Assembly (NCBI RefSeq): GCF_011947265.1
Contig: NZ_JAATHD010000006.1
Coordinates: 186,001 to 250,000, forward strand
DNA: 64,000 nucleotides
DNA from: Paenibacillus sp. HB172176
GTDB taxonomy: Bacteria > Bacillota > Bacilli > Paenibacillales > Paenibacillaceae
Direction: 5' to 3'
Shown here: positions 33,889-42,668 of the stretch, in pieces
How positions within the stretch are numbered: position 1 is the first letter of the stretch
How the letters are laid out: the number at the start of each line of letters is the position of its first letter
Position numbers and translations under genes: made by a program
Notes under the pieces: generated by a model
Databases searched by the model: none
What the model was told of the DNA's origin: nothing
Seen by the model: the letters and a program-made list of their open reading frames with translations, nothing else

Positions 33889-34290
33889 TTGGCGTATATC
33901 AATGGCAACCTTGCGCTCCAGCCTAAGCGCAAGCCGCAGGAGCAAGTAACGGTTCGCGAGACGAAACGACTCGTGCGCAAGCGCAAATCTTTGCCTGTGC
34001 AGGAGAAGCTGCTTTATTTGTTCACTGTGTTAATGTGCGTTATTGTTGCAGGCGTTATTATTTTTCGATATGCGCAAATCTATGATATGAATCTTCAAAT
34101 CAAAAAGATGAATACCGAATACGGGACGATGAATGTCGAAATCGAAGATTTGAAGCGTCAAGTGCAGCAGCTCAGCGATCCGGAGCGAATTCGCCAAATG
34201 GCGGAGACGCAAGGCATGGTGAGCAGTCTGGATAATGGCATTACGATTCGCAAAGACGATAATGAAACCAAAACCGCAATGGGCAATTAA
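33889..34290 (+). CDS. ftsL: Cell division protein FtsL
   Basis: A 133-residue bitopic membrane protein: a basic cytoplasmic N-terminus (RETKRLVRKRKSLPVQEK), one membrane helix (LLYLFTVLMCVIVAGVIIF, ~residues 44-62), then an external leucine-zipper-like coiled coil (MNLQIKKMNTEYGTMNVEIE) ending in the usual SDPERIRQMAETQGM. It joins DivIB and DivIC in the divisome. The start is TTG 33889 after GAGGGGGA. The leader directly follows a repeat element, unlike in Bacillus, where rsmH and ftsL are tightly linked. Confidence 0.94.
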   Translation: MAYINGNLALQPKRKPQEQVTVRETKRLVRKRKSLPVQEKLLYLFTVLMCVIVAGVIIFRYAQIYDMNLQIKKMNTEYGTMNVEIEDLKRQVQQLSDPERIRQMAETQGMVSSLDNGITIRKDDNETKTAMGN

Positions 34291-34301
34291 GGTGATGAAT
34301 C

Positions 34302-36587
34302 ATGACAAAGAGAATGAGATTGAGAACATTGTTGTTTGGAGGGATCATAACCCTCCTTTTTCTTATTTTAATCAGCAGAATCTATTATTTCCAAGTGCTT
34401 GGCGGCGGCAATTACTATGAGATGGCGAAGCAGCGCTGGTCGACCTCCGATGTGCTGACCGCGAAGCGGGGATCGATTCTGGACAGGGACGGCAACGTGC
34501 TTGCGATGGATACGATTGCCTATAATATATCCGTTAATCCCAAGGTCATTCATGCGGAAGGCATTGAAGATATGGTCGTCGAAGGGTTGTACAGTATTCT
34601 GGGCGGCAAGGAGTCGGATATTCGCGAGGTTGTGACAGCAGCCAATAAAAGCGGCGAATATTATATGCAACGCGAGCTGAGGAAGAGCGGCTGGGAGATC
34701 GAGAAGGCGAAGGCAGACGAGATCAAGCAACTGAAGGATCAAATAAAGGCGTATCTACGGGATAAGGATGTGGGTACGGATGACGGCATCATTATTGTCG
34801 AAACGCAGAAAAGATATTATCCGAGCGGATTGGCCTCCCAACTGGTCGGCTATGTAAGTCTGGATCAAGAGAATATGTCCGGCGTGGAAGCCTTCTATAA
34901 CGATAAGCTGTCCGGAGAGGACGGCTATATCCGTTACGAGAAGGACGGCCAGCAGGTGCAGCTTGCCAAAGGCGATGTCGATTACAAGCCGGCAGAGAAC
35001 GGCGATGATGTCAAGCTTACGATTGACAGCGAAATTCAGAATATCGTGGAAGAGGCGCTGCGCGACGTGATGAACAAGTATCATCCGAAAAGCGCGACCG
35101 CCATAGCGGCAGATCCCAATACGATGGAAATATTGGCGATGGCCAACATGCCCGACTTCGATCCGAATGCTTACTGGAAGAGCGACTATTCCAGCTATTA
35201 TAATCATGCGATCTATTCGCTCTATGAGCCCGGTTCCACGTTCAAAATCGCCACTTTGGCGGCAGCGGTCGATCAAGGCTTATTCGATCCGAACGAATTG
35301 TACAAGTCCGGCAGCATCAAGGTGCCGGGCGACCCGAAGCCGATCAGTGATTATAATAACGGCAAGGGCTGGGGAACCATTTCGTTTCTTGACGGACTGA
35401 AGCGCTCCAGTAATGTGGCGTTTGTCAAGCTGGGCTACGAGAAGCTCGGCAAGGATAAATTATTCGATTATTTCAACCGATTCGGCTTTGGTCAGAAGAC
35501 AGGGATCGATCTGGGGAATGAGCCGACAGGGACGATTCACGTGCAATATAATCGGGATATTGCGGCGACAACCTTCGGTCAAGGCGTATTGGTGACGCCG
35601 ATTCAGCAGGTGGCGGCCGTTGCGGCTGTAGCCAATGGCGGAAAGCTGTACAAACCGCTCATTGTGAAGTCCATCACAGACCCGACAACGAAAACGACAA
35701 CGGTCGTGGAGCCGCAGCTTGTCAGGCAGGTCATCTCCGAATCCGCATCGAAGCAAGTGAGCCTCTATTTGGAGCAGGTTGTTTCCGATCAGGAAATCGG
35801 TTCCGGCAGAAACGCCTATGTGGAAGGTTATCGTGTCGCAGGTAAGACGGGTACGGCGCAAAAGGTTATTAACGGCGTCTATTCCCCAGACAAGTTCTTC
35901 GTTTCCTTTATCGGTTACGCGCCGGTAGACAATCCCAAAATCGTCATCTATATCGCGATCGATGAACCCGACGATCCGGACGCTGGCGGTGGATCGGCCG
36001 CAGCCCCGGTATTCAAGGAAATCGTGCTGAAGAGTCTGAGGAAGATGGGAGTAGCTCCCAACTATCCCATCGATGATTCCTCCGAGAACAAAGAGGTTTC
36101 CGTTGAAGTGCCGAAGGCGACTGAGGTCAGCGTAGCTCAAGCGAGAGGCATTATGAAGAACGCGACTTTGAATGTGGAGGTTGTCGGCAAAGGCGATACG
36201 GTTCTGCAGCAAGTTCCGGAAGCCGGCTCCAAGGTTCATCCAACCCAGAAGATCTATCTGATTACAGAGAAGCAGGAGCAGCTTGATGTGCCGGATTTGA
36301 CTGGGCTTTCGCTGAGAGACGCATTGGAGCTCACAGCTCTGACCGGTGCAAGGCTTGTTCCGGAAGGGACGGGCTATGTTACCTCGCAAACCGAGGAAAT
36401 GGTGAATAACGAACGAATCGTCAAGGTAACCTTGTCGCCTCCGGCGGGCTCGGACCAGGCTGTTGAGCAAGAGGGGGCCGCTGATGCGAACTCCGATTCA
36501 GAGGAAGGCTCAAGCCCCGATAACGGCGACTCGGAGTCGGAAGCCGGCGCTGGTTCAAGCGGCGATCAAGCCTTGACGAAGCAATAG
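34302..36587 (+). CDS. pbpB: Penicillin-binding protein 2B (septal transpeptidase) with two PASTA domains
   Basis: A 761-residue class B PBP. N-terminal membrane anchor (~8-28), a dimerisation/pedestal domain with RGSILDRDGNVLAMD, then the transpeptidase domain with the active serine S312 in GSTFK, the SSN motif at 369-371, and KTGTAQ from K515. Two C-terminal PASTA domains follow (~605-735), then an acidic serine-rich tail. It cross-links septal peptidoglycan and acts with the SEDS protein FtsW. The ATG at 34302 follows AAGGTGATG. The order ftsL-pbpB-spoVD is that of B. subtilis. Confidence 0.95.
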   Translation: MTKRMRLRTLLFGGIITLLFLILISRIYYFQVLGGGNYYEMAKQRWSTSDVLTAKRGSILDRDGNVLAMDTIAYNISVNPKVIHAEGIEDMVVEGLYSILGGKESDIREVVTAANKSGEYYMQRELRKSGWEIEKAKADEIKQLKDQIKAYLRDKDVGTDDGIIIVETQKRYYPSGLASQLVGYVSLDQENMSGVEAFYNDKLSGEDGYIRYEKDGQQVQLAKGDVDYKPAENGDDVKLTIDSEIQNIVEEALRDVMNKYHPKSATAIAADPNTMEILAMANMPDFDPNAYWKSDYSSYYNHAIYSLYEPGSTFKIATLAAAVDQGLFDPNELYKSGSIKVPGDPKPISDYNNGKGWGTISFLDGLKRSSNVAFVKLGYEKLGKDKLFDYFNRFGFGQKTGIDLGNEPTGTIHVQYNRDIAATTFGQGVLVTPIQQVAAVAAVANGGKLYKPLIVKSITDPTTKTTTVVEPQLVRQVISESASKQVSLYLEQVVSDQEIGSGRNAYVEGYRVAGKTGTAQKVINGVYSPDKFFVSFIGYAPVDNPKIVIYIAIDEPDDPDAGGGSAAAPVFKEIVLKSLRKMGVAPNYPIDDSSENKEVSVEVPKATEVSVAQARGIMKNATLNVEVVGKGDTVLQQVPEAGSKVHPTQKIYLITEKQEQLDVPDLTGLSLRDALELTALTGARLVPEGTGYVTSQTEEMVNNERIVKVTLSPPAGSDQAVEQEGAADANSDSEEGSSPDNGDSESEAGAGSSGDQALTKQ

Positions 36588-36676
36588 CTTGTTCTATATA
36601 CCCCTTGTCCCGAATAGGCTGGGAATGAGCGTCAGCGTACGCTCCTTGCCAAGCTGTTGTTCGGAGGGGGATGAAG

Positions 36677-38620
36677 ATGAAGGTATCGAACGTAACCGTC
36701 AGACGGCGGTTATTCATCATTCTGTTGCTAGCCGGTGTAGCGTTCGTATCGCTGGCGTTCAGACTTGCGTATGTTCAGTTGTGGAAGGGCGCCGAGCTTG
36801 CGGAGAAAGCGGAGAATTCATGGCGAAGAGATATTCCTTATGCCGCCATGCGGGGCGAAATATTGGACCGGAACGGCGTGGCGCTGGCCTATAATGTCAG
36901 TTCCCCCACGGTATGGGTCATTCCCGTGCAGGTGAAGGATCAGGAGGGCACGGCAGCGGCGCTTACCGGCCTTCTTGACATGACGAAGGAAAAGCTGCTG
37001 GAGAAAATCAAAACGAAGAAAATGATTGTTCAGCTTGGACCGGGAGGGCGAAAGGTTACGCCGGAGAAGGCCGAGGAGATTCGAAAGCTGAACCTGCCCG
37101 GCATTGTTGTCGCGGCGGACAATAAACGGTACTATCCGTATGGCGATCTCGCGGCTCATTTGCTCGGATTCACGGGTATCGACAATCAGGGGCTTACCGG
37201 AGTAGAAGCGGCTTACGACGACAAGCTAAGCGGCATCGGCGGCAACGTATCCTTCTTATCCGATGCGAGAGGGAATCTGATGCCGAATTCGACGGATACC
37301 TATGACGCCCCGAAAGAAGGACTTTCCGTCGAATTAACAATAGACAAGGATATTCAGACGGTAATGGAGCGAGAGCTTGATCAGGCGATGACCTCGCTGC
37401 AGGCGGATAGCGCGATCGCGATCGCAATGGACCCGAATACAGGCGAAATTCTAGGCATGGCGAGCCGCCCTACCTATGATCCGGCCAATTTCCGTGATGT
37501 GCCATCCGAGGTCTATAACCGCAATCTCCCGATCTGGATGACCTATGAGCCGGGATCCACCTTCAAAATTATTACGCTTGCCGCAGCGCTCGAGGAGAAT
37601 AAGGTGGATCTGAAGAATGAAATGTTCTTTGATCCGGGCTCGATCGAGATAGGCGGCGCGAAGCTGCGCTGCTGGAAGAAGGGCGGCCACGGCAGCCAGA
37701 CGTTTCTGCAGGTTGTGGAGAATTCCTGCAACCCGGGCTTTGTGACGCTTGGCAATCGCCTTGGCAAAGAGACCTTGTTTCAATACATTAAGGATTTCGG
37801 CTTCGGCAAGAAAACCGGCATTGATATTGGAGGAGAAGAGAACGGCATTCTGTTCAAGCTGAGTCAGGTCGGTCCGGTCGAGCTGGCGACGACGGCGTTC
37901 GGTCAAGGGGTATCCGTTACCCCCATTCAGCAGATTACAGCCGTCTCTGCGGCGGTAAATGGCGGCACGCTTTATAAGCCTCATGTCACGAAATCGCTCA
38001 TTAATCCGGAGACGGGAGAAACGGTACAGACGATCGAGCCCGAAGCGGTGCGCAAGGTTATCTCGGACGACACCTCGAAGGAAGTGCGCGAAGCGCTTGA
38101 AAGCGTCGTGGCGCAAGGCACCGGACGCAACGCGTTCATCGACGGCTATCGCGTGGGCGGCAAGACGGGGACGGCGCAGAAGGTTATCAACGGGCGATAT
38201 TCGCCGAACGAGCATATCGTTTCCTTCGTCGGCTTCGCTCCTGCCGACGATCCGAAGATTGTTGTATACGTTGCGGTAGACAATCCGCAAGGCATCCAAT
38301 TCGGCGGCGTTGTGGCCGCGCCGATCGTGCATAATATTTTGCAAGACGCATTGACCATTCTGGGCATTCCGCCTCGGCAGAATCAGATCGACAGGCTGTA
38401 CAAATACGGTGAAACGCCGATCGTTACCGTTCCAAACCTGATTGGCAAGACGGTCTCCGATCTCTACGAGGATCTCAATATGAACTTCAATCTAACCTCC
38501 GCCGGCTCCGGCCAATACGTGATCAGACAAGCGCCTGCGGCCGGAACTCGCGTGGACCGGGGTTCGACAATACGCATCTACCTTGGGGACGAGGACGACA
38601 TTTCCAGCCCGGGAAGTTGA
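36677..38620 (+). CDS. spoVD: Stage V sporulation protein D-type penicillin-binding protein
   Basis: A 647-residue class B PBP close to pbpB and just after it. Membrane anchor (~10-32), RGEILDRNGVALAYN, active-site serine S294 in GSTFK, SCN motif from S350, KTGTAQ from K496, and a single C-terminal PASTA domain (VTVPNLIGKTVSDLYEDL). SpoVD makes spore cortex peptidoglycan with SpoVE. The single PASTA domain and position after pbpB support SpoVD. ATG 36677 is favoured by the GGAGGGGG spacing; ATG 36671 abuts the site. Confidence 0.92.
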   Translation: MKVSNVTVRRRLFIILLLAGVAFVSLAFRLAYVQLWKGAELAEKAENSWRRDIPYAAMRGEILDRNGVALAYNVSSPTVWVIPVQVKDQEGTAAALTGLLDMTKEKLLEKIKTKKMIVQLGPGGRKVTPEKAEEIRKLNLPGIVVAADNKRYYPYGDLAAHLLGFTGIDNQGLTGVEAAYDDKLSGIGGNVSFLSDARGNLMPNSTDTYDAPKEGLSVELTIDKDIQTVMERELDQAMTSLQADSAIAIAMDPNTGEILGMASRPTYDPANFRDVPSEVYNRNLPIWMTYEPGSTFKIITLAAALEENKVDLKNEMFFDPGSIEIGGAKLRCWKKGGHGSQTFLQVVENSCNPGFVTLGNRLGKETLFQYIKDFGFGKKTGIDIGGEENGILFKLSQVGPVELATTAFGQGVSVTPIQQITAVSAAVNGGTLYKPHVTKSLINPETGETVQTIEPEAVRKVISDDTSKEVREALESVVAQGTGRNAFIDGYRVGGKTGTAQKVINGRYSPNEHIVSFVGFAPADDPKIVVYVAVDNPQGIQFGGVVAAPIVHNILQDALTILGIPPRQNQIDRLYKYGETPIVTVPNLIGKTVSDLYEDLNMNFNLTSAGSGQYVIRQAPAAGTRVDRGSTIRIYLGDEDDISSPGS

Positions 38621-38694
38621 GCATGGGCATTAACGCGATTGCTCTGGGCGGCATATAGTATTCCGTCAGAGTCATCGAGGGAGGCTTGATGGGA

Positions 38695-40179
38695 ATGCGT
38701 CTACAGGAACTGAAGGAATTGCTAATTACGGCCCGGCTTGAAGGGGACGGCGAGACGGAGTTTGCCGGCATCGAGAAGGATTCGAGAGCGGTGAAGCCGG
38801 GTCAGTTGTTCATCTGCGTGCGCGGACTTACCGTCGACGGGCATGAATTCGCAGGTCAGGCAGTAGCGCAGGGCGCTGCGGCTCTGGTAGTCGAGCGCAG
38901 ACTTCCGCTGCATGTGCCGCAGCTCATCGTGAAGGACAGCAGACTGGCCACGGCGGTAATCGCGGATTATGTCTACGCGCATCCAAGCGAGGATTTGAAG
39001 CTGATCGGCGTAACGGGGACGAACGGGAAGACGACAACGACTTATCTGATCGAGCAAATTTTTCTGAAACAGGATATTTCGGCGGGCGTGATTGGCACGA
39101 TTGAACGGAGATTCGGCGGGAGATCCTTCCCTATGAGCGGAACAACGCCCGATGCGCATGAACTGCAGCGTTATCTGGGCGAGATGCGTGATGAAGGGAC
39201 GGAGATATGCGCCATGGAGGTATCCTCGCATGCGCTGGAGCAAGGCCGTGTGAAGGGCTGCCGCTTCCGGACGGCGATCTTCACCAATCTCACGCAGGAT
39301 CATCTGGATTATCACGGGACGATGGAGCAATATGAGAGCGCGAAAGGGTTATTCTTCTCCCGACTTGGCAATGCTTATTCACAACCCAATGAGCAGCGCT
39401 CCTTCGCCGTGCTGAACGCGGATGATCCGGCTTCGGCCCGCTTCGGAATGTTGACCTCGGCTGAGGTTGTTACTTACGGCGTGGAGCAGGAGGCGGATGT
39501 GCGCGCTTCGCAGATTCATGTCAAGGCGAAGGGAACCTCGTTTCATGTTGACACATTTCGCGGGAGCGCAGACATTAATCTGCTGCTAAGAGGCAAATTC
39601 AATGTGTACAATGCCTTGGCGGCGATAACGGCTGCCTTGATTGAAGACATTCCGCTCTATGCCGTCAAGGAGGCGCTCGAGAGCGTAAGAGGCGTTCCGG
39701 GACGCGTAGAGAGTGTGGATGCCGGGCAAAATTACGCTGTCGTCGTCGATTACGCGCATACGCCGGACGGTCTGGAGAATGTACTCAAAGCGGTCCGTGA
39801 GTTCGCGGAAGAGCGACTCATCTGCGTATTCGGCTGCGGTGGAGACCGCGACCGGACGAAGCGGCCGCTCATGGGCAAAATTGCAGCGTCTTACGCCGAT
39901 TATGTCATAGTAACCTCCGATAATCCGCGCACGGAGAATCCGGTACGGATTATCGCGGATGTTGAGGGCGGCCTGAAGGAAGCTGCTGTTCCCGGTCATT
40001 GTTATTCCGTCGTGCCCGACAGGAAAGCCGCAATTGAAAAAGCGGTTGAAATGGCAAGCCAAGGCGATGTAGTATTGATTGCGGGGAAAGGTCATGAAAC
40101 CTATCAGCTCATCGGAGGAAGAAGCTACCCCTTCGATGACCGAATAGTAGCCAAAGAGGCCATAATAAGGAGATTATAA
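38695..40179 (+). CDS. murE: UDP-MurNAc-L-Ala-D-Glu:meso-diaminopimelate ligase
   Basis: A 494-residue Mur ligase. N-terminal UDP-binding domain (DSRAVKPGQLFICVRG), ATP P-loop GVTGTNGKTTTTYLIEQIF, GTTPDAHELQRYL, and the DNPRTE motif from ~D409, which selects meso-diaminopimelate rather than lysine. The cell wall is therefore the meso-DAP type. Several starts are close together (TTG 38686, ATG 38689, ATG 38695); 38695 has the best spacing from GGGAGG. It is followed after 3 bp by murF. Confidence 0.96.
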   Translation: MRLQELKELLITARLEGDGETEFAGIEKDSRAVKPGQLFICVRGLTVDGHEFAGQAVAQGAAALVVERRLPLHVPQLIVKDSRLATAVIADYVYAHPSEDLKLIGVTGTNGKTTTTYLIEQIFLKQDISAGVIGTIERRFGGRSFPMSGTTPDAHELQRYLGEMRDEGTEICAMEVSSHALEQGRVKGCRFRTAIFTNLTQDHLDYHGTMEQYESAKGLFFSRLGNAYSQPNEQRSFAVLNADDPASARFGMLTSAEVVTYGVEQEADVRASQIHVKAKGTSFHVDTFRGSADINLLLRGKFNVYNALAAITAALIEDIPLYAVKEALESVRGVPGRVESVDAGQNYAVVVDYAHTPDGLENVLKAVREFAEERLICVFGCGGDRDRTKRPLMGKIAASYADYVIVTSDNPRTENPVRIIADVEGGLKEAAVPGHCYSVVPDRKAAIEKAVEMASQGDVVLIAGKGHETYQLIGGRSYPFDDRIVAKEAIIRRL

Positions 40180-40182
40180 TCT

Positions 40183-41604
40183 GTGATAACACGTACAGTA
40201 AGTCAAATCGCGTCCATGTGCGGCGCATATCGAAAAGGCGGAAACGGCGAGCTGACGGTCAGCGGTGTTATGACCGATACGCGTGCCGCGGGGTCTGGAC
40301 AATTGTTCGTTCCCCTTGCAGGGGAGAGATTCGACGGGCATGATTATGCGCTTCAAGCAGTCAGCAGCGGAGCGAAAGCCATGCTGTGGCAGAAGGGCAG
40401 GGAAGTTCCCGCTGAGCTGACCCGGATGGATATGCCGCTTCTCATGGTGAAGGACACGCTCGAAGCGCTGCAGCAGCTTGCCTCCGCTTATCGCAGCGAG
40501 CTGCCCGTTCGCGTCATCGGCATTACCGGCAGCAACGGCAAGACAACGACCAAGGATATGACGGCCGCGCTGCTGTCCGCTTCCTATCGCGTGCTCAAGA
40601 CGGAAGGCAATCTCAACAATCAAATCGGGCTTCCGCTCACGTTGTTGAAGATGGATGAGGATACCGAGGTTGCCGTGCTGGAGATGGGCATGAGCGGCTT
40701 CGGCGAGATCGAGCTGTTGACGAAGCTGGCGCATCCGGACGCCGCGATCATTACGAACATCGGGGACGCGCATATGCTGCAATTGGGCTCGCGCGAAGGC
40801 ATCGCGAAGGCGAAGCTTGAGATTGCGCTCGGCCTCGGCGACGAAGGTCTGCTGCTCTATCACGGAGACGAACCGCTGCTTCGGGAAGGCTTGTCGCGCA
40901 TGGCCTTGTCGGCAGGGATTCAGCTCAAAACCTTCGGCCTCGGTTCCGGGAATGAATGGTCGCCGGATCGCATCGCGCTTGACCCGTTCGGCAGTTCCTT
41001 CGCCGCATTGAATAACAGAAAGAGCAGCAGCGTCGGCATGGTTCATATTCCCGTCCCGGGCAAGCATAATATCAGCAATGCGCTGGCAGCTGTCGCGGTT
41101 GCGCGCTACTTCGGCGTACCGGGCGAAAGCATGGCAGAAAGCTTCAAAAGCCTTAAATTGACAGGCATGCGCATCGAACCGTCGAGGGCTTATAATGAAG
41201 CGATCATACTTAATGATTCCTATAATGCAAATCCGACTGCGACCAGAGCGGCCATTGATCTGGTTGCGGGACTGCAGGACATAGCCAGGCGCTGGATTGT
41301 GATTGGCGATATGCTGGAGCTTGGACCGGACGAGATTGCCATGCATCGGGAAATTGGCGCCTACTTGTCGGATGACAAGGCGGAAGGGCTGCTGACTTAC
41401 GGTCCTTTGTCCGCGCATATCGCGACTGCTGCCAACGACAGTATGCCAAGAGCCGCGCAAGCGGGCAGAATCCGGCATTTCGAGGATCAGCTTGAGCTTG
41501 CGGCTTGGCTGAGGTCCGAATTGACGGCAGAGGATCTCGTGCTGGTCAAGGGCTCGCGAGGGATGCGCATGGAACAGGTTGTCCAAGCTTTGGAGAAGAG
41601 GTGA
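40183..41604 (+). CDS. murF: UDP-MurNAc-tripeptide:D-Ala-D-Ala ligase
   Basis: A 473-residue Mur ligase adding D-Ala-D-Ala. Visible: DTRAAGSGQLFVPLAGERFDG, the P-loop GITGSNGKTTTKDMTAALL, the EGNLNNQIGLPLTLL motif typical of MurF, and LNDSYNANPTATRAAI. It starts at GTG 40183, with the AAGGAG site lying within the end of murE. In B. subtilis murF lies elsewhere, so its place between murE and mraY is more like the arrangement in Gram-negatives and other Firmicutes. Confidence 0.95.
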   Translation: MITRTVSQIASMCGAYRKGGNGELTVSGVMTDTRAAGSGQLFVPLAGERFDGHDYALQAVSSGAKAMLWQKGREVPAELTRMDMPLLMVKDTLEALQQLASAYRSELPVRVIGITGSNGKTTTKDMTAALLSASYRVLKTEGNLNNQIGLPLTLLKMDEDTEVAVLEMGMSGFGEIELLTKLAHPDAAIITNIGDAHMLQLGSREGIAKAKLEIALGLGDEGLLLYHGDEPLLREGLSRMALSAGIQLKTFGLGSGNEWSPDRIALDPFGSSFAALNNRKSSSVGMVHIPVPGKHNISNALAAVAVARYFGVPGESMAESFKSLKLTGMRIEPSRAYNEAIILNDSYNANPTATRAAIDLVAGLQDIARRWIVIGDMLELGPDEIAMHREIGAYLSDDKAEGLLTYGPLSAHIATAANDSMPRAAQAGRIRHFEDQLELAAWLRSELTAEDLVLVKGSRGMRMEQVVQALEKR

Positions 41605-41608
41605 GGAT

Positions 41609-42565
41609 ATGGACATGGCGGTCATCTTATTTTCAATCGGAACATCCTTCCTGCTTGCTGTACTGCTGGGACCATTGTGCATTCCGTTGCTGCGGCGATT
41701 GAAGTTCGGCCAACAGATTCGCGAGGAAGGTCCGCAGAGTCATCTCAAGAAGAGCGGTACGCCGACAATGGGCGGCATCATTATTATGATTGCGCTTATG
41801 GTCGCATTCTTGCGATTCTCCGACAAGTCCCAAGAATTCTGGGTGCTGCTGACCGCTTCGCTTGGCTTCGGCCTGGTCGGGTTTCTCGATGATTACATCA
41901 AAATTGTTTTCAAGCGCTCGCTCGGCTTGACGGCGAGACAGAAGCTGCTCGGTCAGCTGTTATTCTCCGTTATCGTATGCGCGCTTCTGTACCATATGCA
42001 TCACAGCACGGAATTGCTCGTGCCGGGGACGCACATCGGCTTTGATCTAGGCTGGTTCTATTATCCGTTCGTGGTCATCATCATGTTCGCCGCCAGCAAC
42101 TCGGTCAATTTCACGGACGGTCTGGATGGATTGCTGGCTGGCACAAGCGCTATCGCCTTTGGCGCTTTCACCGTCGTCGCGCTGCAGCTTTCCTCGAATG
42201 AGTCCGCGGTATTCTCGGCGGCGATGGTCGGAGCGGTGCTGGGATTTCTCGTATATAACGCCCATCCGGCGAAGGTGTTCATGGGCGATATGGGCTCGCT
42301 CGGTATCGGCGGCGGCATTGCCGCTGTGGCCATTCTGACGAAGACGGAATTGCTGCTCGTCATTATTGGCGGCGTGTTCGTGCTCGAGATGCTGTCGGTT
42401 ATTCTTCAGGTGGGTTCGTTCAAGCTGAGAGGCAAGCGGATCTTCAAGATGAGTCCGATTCATCATCATTTCGAGCTAATCGGCTGGTCCGAATGGAAGG
42501 TTGTGACCGTATTCTGGTCGGTCGGCCTCGTGCTCGCCGTTATAGGGCTGCTGTTCGTCATCTAG
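41609..42565 (+). CDS. mraY: Phospho-MurNAc-pentapeptide transferase
   Basis: A 318-residue membrane enzyme with ten helices that attaches the MurNAc-pentapeptide to undecaprenyl phosphate to make lipid I. Motifs: SHLKKSGTPTMGGIIIM, FLDDYIKIVFKRSLGL (the DDxxK pair), NFTDGLDGLLAG, VFMGDMGSLGIGGG and SPIHHHFELIGWSEWKVV near the end. ATG 41609 follows GAGGTGAGG. The stop codon directly abuts the truncated repeat element copy C. Confidence 0.97.
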   Translation: MDMAVILFSIGTSFLLAVLLGPLCIPLLRRLKFGQQIREEGPQSHLKKSGTPTMGGIIIMIALMVAFLRFSDKSQEFWVLLTASLGFGLVGFLDDYIKIVFKRSLGLTARQKLLGQLLFSVIVCALLYHMHHSTELLVPGTHIGFDLGWFYYPFVVIIMFAASNSVNFTDGLDGLLAGTSAIAFGAFTVVALQLSSNESAVFSAAMVGAVLGFLVYNAHPAKVFMGDMGSLGIGGGIAAVAILTKTELLLVIIGGVFVLEMLSVILQVGSFKLRGKRIFKMSPIHHHFELIGWSEWKVVTVFWSVGLVLAVIGLLFVI

Positions 42566-42566
42566 C

Positions 42567-42643
42567 TCGGCTGAATGCAAAATTCGATGTCGATAAGCTT
42601 CTTGCTATACATCGTGATCAAAAGTGGACTTTTTGAACTACCT
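42567..42643 (+). repeat. 5'-truncated copy C of the interspersed element, between mraY and murD
   Basis: Begins CGGCTGAATGCAAAATTCG one base or so after the mraY stop and ends ...GTGGACTTTTTGAACTACC. It aligns with the 3' third of copy B, including the TTCGATGTCGA core and the right terminal repeat. It lies about 25 bp before the murD start. Confidence 0.8.
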
Positions 42644-42668
42644 ATACGGAAGGGAATGTCATCTCATT

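Noticed and set aside
40174..41682. A 502-codon minus-strand open frame opposite murF
   Set aside because: Antisense shadow of murF and parts of its neighbours; no plausible start signals.
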